Positions 26,814-30,727 of a stretch of 30,727 nt of DNA are shown here, in pieces (positions within the stretch are counted from its first letter, which is position 1; every line of letters starts with the position of its first letter). Source of the stretch: Dissophora ornata (Eukaryota > Mortierellomycota > Mortierellomycetes > Mortierellales > Mortierellaceae); contig MU616946.1 of assembly GCA_025201705.1 (NCBI GenBank), positions 1 to 30,727 on the forward strand, given 5' to 3'. Made by a program: the position numbers and the translations under genes. Under the pieces are notes generated by a model that was not told where the DNA came from, did no database searches, and worked only from the letters and a program-made list of their open reading frames with translations.

Positions 26814-29800
26814 ATGTCTCGTTTTTTCCGCGCTGGAGAGAGCGACTCTGACGAATCAGAGTCTGATTTCTCTGAAGAGCTCACTGCCTCCGAGTCTGAG
26901 GATCACTCTGACTCTGATTCGGATGATTCGTCCGATGACGACAAGCCCGCCAAGAAGCAGGGCCGTTTGTTCGATGTCGGTTCTGATGACTCTGACAGCG
27001 ACGAGGACACCGTCCGCGTCGTACGTTCAGCAAAGGATAAGCGCTTTGAGGAGATTGAGCTGGCTGTGAACGCAATGGCGAATGGCCAAAAGATCAATGA
27101 CTGGGTGTCTGCTCAGAATGGTACGTTTTAAAATTCACTATTGGAAACATGCGTTTTTGGATCAAGGACAATCTGGGCGACGAACCACGGATCAGCGCTT
27201 ATCACCAACGGCGTGCGCTAGCAAGCGACTGCGTCACCTGGGATCGGGAATAGGCGCAGCAAAGTGCCGTACCATGGAGCGCCCCTACGTTTGCAGTGGC
27301 GCAGAAACATGTGCTGACCAACATTGGCATGGCATGGCGGGCAGGGCAACCAGCACTCTCAACTGCTGTGGGATGACACCTCGCCGCGACGTTTGGAAAT
27401 ATGTCCGTGTCCGATGCACGGGCCTGGGGACAATTCTGTTTGCGTTTTGCTGCCCTCTGCTAATGCCTATTTGCTCGGCGTATTTCCCTCGCGTGATGTT
27501 TACTATTAGAATTTGATCGTGCCAACAAGGCCCTGCAAAAGGCCGCTGGCATCATCTCCCAGTCCGGAGTCCCCAAGTTCTATGTCAAGGCTGTCGCCGA
27601 GTTGGAGAAGGCCATCCAGAGTGCCTTGGAGAAGGAGAAGTCTGCCTCGAAGAAGATGAACGCCTCTAACGCAAAGGCATTGAACTCTATGAAGCAGAAG
27701 GTTAAGAAGAACAACCGCCTCTACGAAAAGGAGATTCAGGAGTACGAGAAGGACCCTGAGAACTATGATGTTGAAGAGGAGGAGGTCGTCGAGGTCAAGC
27801 CCAAGGTGAAGAAGCCCAAGAAGGTCGTCCTTTCGGAATCCAAGGAGGGCGAGGAGGAGGGCGAGGAGGTCGATGATGGATTTACCCCTGTTGGCGCTAG
27901 CGGAAAGACTATCGAGTATACTCAGGACAACCTGTTCAAGAAGCTGAGGGAGGTCATTGACGCCCGCGGCAAGAAGAACACCAACCGCGAGGAACAGGTC
28001 CGCATCCTCGAGAGACTGCTCGTCATTGCCAACACTCCTTACCAGAAGATCCGCGTTCTTTTGAACTTGATCTCTGCGCAGTTCGACTTTGCCATCGGCT
28101 TGTCCGGTTACATGAGCATTCCCTTTTGGAAGAAGTAAGTGTTTTTTTTCTACAATCCTTTCCATCTTTTGAAAGGAAATGTGTGTTGATATCCACTTCA
28201 CTTCCTAACGACGTTTACTCTCCTTGTCCTCATAGCGCTGAGAAATTCCTTAACAGCCTCTTGACTATCTTGGAAGCTAACCCTAGCTATGTTGTCAAGG
28301 AGAATGTTCCAGGGGAGGACGAAGGTGACAAGGATCGTGTTCCTGAGAATGGCGAGACTGTTTTCATTCAAGGATCGATCGTCGCCTTCATCGACCGCCT
28401 GGATGATGAGTTTGCAAAGTCACTGCAGAACATCGATCCTCATACCACGGACTATGTCGACCGTCTTAAGGACGAGGTCGGCCTTTACGCTGTGATTGTC
28501 CGCTCCAGCGCTTACTTTGAGACGCTTGAGCAGACAGATGCAATCTGCCGTACTACCATGAGACGCTTGGAGCACTTGTACTTCAAGCCCGATGTGGTTA
28601 TTATTGCCGTCGAGAATGCCACTGTTGCTCTCTTGCCCGCAAGCATTGCCAAGCCTGCATCGGACTCTGCTAACTTGATCCACGACCTTTGCGTGTACCT
28701 GTACAAGAACGCCAGCTCATTGCAGCGTACTCGCGCTATGCTCTGCCACATCTACCATCATGCACTTCACAACCGGTTCTTTGTTGCCCGTGATATGCTC
28801 TTGATGTCCCACTTGCAGGAGACGATTCACCAGGCTGACGTCACCACCCAGATCTTGCACAACCGCACCATGGTCCAGCTGGGACTCTGCGCCTTCCGTG
28901 AAGGAATGATCAGGGAAGCACAGACTTGCTTGCAGGATATTTCTGGAACTGGACGTGTCAAGGAATTGTTGGCCCAAGGACTTCAAGCCCAGCGTTACGG
29001 AGCCGTCTCACCCGAGCAGGAGAAGCTTGAGCGTCAGCGCCAGCTTCCTTTCCACATGCACATCAACCTCGAGCTCTTGGAGTGTGTCTACCTGACCTGC
29101 TCGATGCTTCTGGAGATCCCTGCTATGGCTTTTGCTGGAAGCAACCCCGATGTCCGCAAGAAGATCATCTCCAAGCCCTTCCGCCGCATGCTTGACTACA
29201 ATTCCCGTCAGGTCTTCTCTGGACCTCCTGAGAACACTCGCGATCACATCATGGGTGCTGCCAAGAACTTGGCCAACGGCGAGTGGCAAAAGTCGATCGA
29301 ATTGATCAATGCCATCAAGATCTGGGAACTGATGCCTGCATCCGACAAGATCAAGGAGATGTTGGGTCGTAAGATTCAAGAGGAGGGTCTTCGTACGTAC
29401 CTGTTCGCAAACGCCTCATACTACTCTTCCGTTGGCCTTGAGGCACTGGCCAAGATGTTTGAACTTCCTTTGGCTACAGTGATCTCGATTGTGTCAAAGA
29501 TGGTCTGGAACGAGGAGTTGTCTGCCAGTATCGACCAGGTGACCAACGTTGTCGTCTTGCACCATGTCCAGTCGACAAAGTTGCAGTCGCTTGCTTTGGC
29601 CTTTGCTGATAAGGCTGCAGGATTTGTCGAGAGCAACGAAAAGCTGTTGGAGTCCAAGAATCCTCAGCAGGGAGATCGTCCCAAGAAGGGTAAGAGAGGA
29701 ACACATGTTGTATTTCGTTAATTGTCATTTAATGATGTGGCTATGTCCGATCACACCACACACAAATGCATGCATTATTTTGCTCACGATTTGTTTGTTA

Positions 29801-29971
29801 CATGTGCCAAAACGACCGACCGTTTTTATTTTAGGACCGAACGCCAACAAAGACCAGGCCTCTGGCAAGCAGCAGCAACAGCGCACAATGGGCCCCCGTG
29901 GTAATAATCGTGGAGGACGCAACCAGTTCAACAACGGACTCGGTAACAGCGTGCGGGGTGGTCGCAAGTAA
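26814..29971 (+). CDS. NIP1: Eukaryotic translation initiation factor 3 subunit c
   Basis: Core PCI subunit of eIF3, which bridges the 40S subunit, eIF1 and eIF5 during scanning and start selection. Exons 26814-27120, 27510-28134, 28236-29689 and 29835-29971 give 840 aa (yeast Nip1: 812), phases consistent. The N-terminus opens MSRFFR and continues into Ser/Asp/Glu repeats (about 8-65), the region that binds eIF1/eIF5 in homologues. A Lys/Glu-rich helical segment follows. Core landmarks are ERLLVIANTPYQKIRVLLNL, the RTRAMLCHIYHHAL helix and LLMSHLQ; the PCI/winged-helix end is AMMFELPL-like (AKMFELPLATVISIVSKM). The tail is Gly/Arg/Asn-rich (RGNNRGG, RGGRK), typical of eIF3c. The first intron (389 nt) is longer and more GC-rich than the others. 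Confidence 0.97.
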
Positions 29972-30015
29972 AATTTTTCAGCATTTTTTTAACATTATCG
30001 TTTTCGTTCGTTCAC

Positions 30016-30021
30016 AATAAA
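30016..30021 (+). terminator. Polyadenylation signal of eIF3c
   Basis: AATAAA 45 nt downstream of the stop codon at 29971, followed by T-rich DNA. Confidence 0.55.
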
Positions 30022-30080
30022 AAAAAAAGAATATGTTTTTTTAAAAAAAAAGAAAAAACAGGAGTACAGTAGTTTATTTT

Positions 30081-30129
30081 TGAGAGAGAGCGGGAGAGAG
30101 AGGGAGACAGAGAGAGAGAGAGAGAGAGA
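30081..30129. repeat. GA-rich microsatellite
   Basis: Interrupted (GA)n tract of about 50 bp downstream of eIF3c. Confidence 0.9.
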
Positions 30130-30727
30130 ATATTTTTTTTTCTTGCTTCTCCAGTCCTAGCTAGCACTTCTCGACCTTCAGTTGATATTTGCCAATGTGA
30201 CCCAAGAGCGATCGCCTAAGGACCTGACGAAGTAGCGGCGACGTGCCAGAGTGCTTTCCAGCTGATCTGCTCTTCTTGTGCCTTCGTGTCTTGCTGTTTG
30301 ATGATCAACGCAAGTTTTTTTTTTTTTTTTTGATTGTCAAAAAACAAAAAACAGCGAGATGTTCATTAGCATCAGTGATGATGACAATAGTAGCAAAGAG
30401 CAACAGTCAGATGACATGTTGCATGGGACAGAGGAGGGGGTGTCATGTGCAACAGAGTCGCTGTATTTGGGTTCTTTCAAGCATCGACACGATGCAAATC
30501 CACCGAAAAAGTAAAAAAAAAAAGCCCTCTGTTGTTGTTTTGTTCCGAGCGCCCTGTCGCTTTTGCTCTATTCTTGTTTCTCACTTATCTCACCGACTCT
30601 CTCTCTCTCTCTCTCTTCGTTCGTCCCTTTTTCTCCTTTTAGGTTTTCTTGGACAAACCACAAAAACACAACAAAAAAAACAAAGGGACCAATAACAACT
30701 AAAGATGTCATTGCGTGCGTTTTTTTT

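Larger units (their letters stand above)
29972..30727. other. Low-complexity right flank
   Basis: AATAAA at 30016-30021 lies 45 nt after the eIF3c stop. Beyond it the DNA is simple: GA repeats at about 30081-30129, a T run at 30315-30331, CT repeats at 30597-30616 and A/C-rich DNA ending in T. One 150-codon frame at 30243-30695 is K/S/L-rich and shows no domain, so no gene is called. Confidence 0.6.

Overview
The window is nuclear DNA from a filamentous or early-diverging fungus. Genes are split by many short GT-AG introns (mostly 73-180 nt, often with CTAAT/CTGAC-like branch sites), start codons sit in ACC-ATG-like contexts, and AATAAA-like signals follow stop codons. A nuclear complex I subunit and the DPM2/DPM3 subunits of dolichol-phosphate-mannose synthase argue against a Saccharomyces-type yeast. 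Long homopolymer-rich proteins, (GA)n/(CT)n intergenic DNA and general gene style suggest Mucoromycota, perhaps Mortierellomycotina; that placement is inference. The window opens with about 24 A and closes in a T run, so it may be a whole contig bounded by homopolymers.

Layout. 1-1395: low-complexity, no gene seen. 1396-4117 (-): Ded1/DDX3-type DEAD-box RNA helicase with a 59-60-residue tandem-repeat C-terminal tail. 4272-5166 (-): SEN15, a tRNA-splicing endonuclease subunit. 5354-5874 (+): DPM3. 6193-6760 (-): DPM2. 7022-7781 (+): complex I subunit NDUFB10/PDSW. 8030-11551 (-): large unknown protein with polyQ, acidic and Cys-rich tracts and a C-terminal two-helix membrane hairpin. 11552-14529: 3 kb without a recognisable gene. 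14530-16404 (+): CDF zinc transporter (Zrc1/Cot1/SLC30A type). 16937-19777 (-): protein with two SH3 domains and ankyrin repeats. 19778-22391: long divergent intergenic region with strand-asymmetric purine/pyrimidine blocks. 22392-26424 (+): SNF2 ATPase with inserted RING finger (HLTF/Rad5-like). 26814-29971 (+): eIF3 subunit c. 29972-30727: low-complexity.

Most genes are housekeeping. The clearest functional link is that DPM3 and DPM2, two small membrane subunits of one ER enzyme, lie tail-to-tail 318 bp apart. The four small genes SEN15, DPM3, DPM2 and NDUFB10 form a compact 3.5-kb block with two short divergent promoters. The least understood items are the 1100-residue membrane protein and the repeat tail on the helicase. 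I found no mobile element, CRISPR array, tRNA or rRNA. All exon boundaries were read by eye from splice consensus, reading-frame phase and family similarity, not from transcripts.
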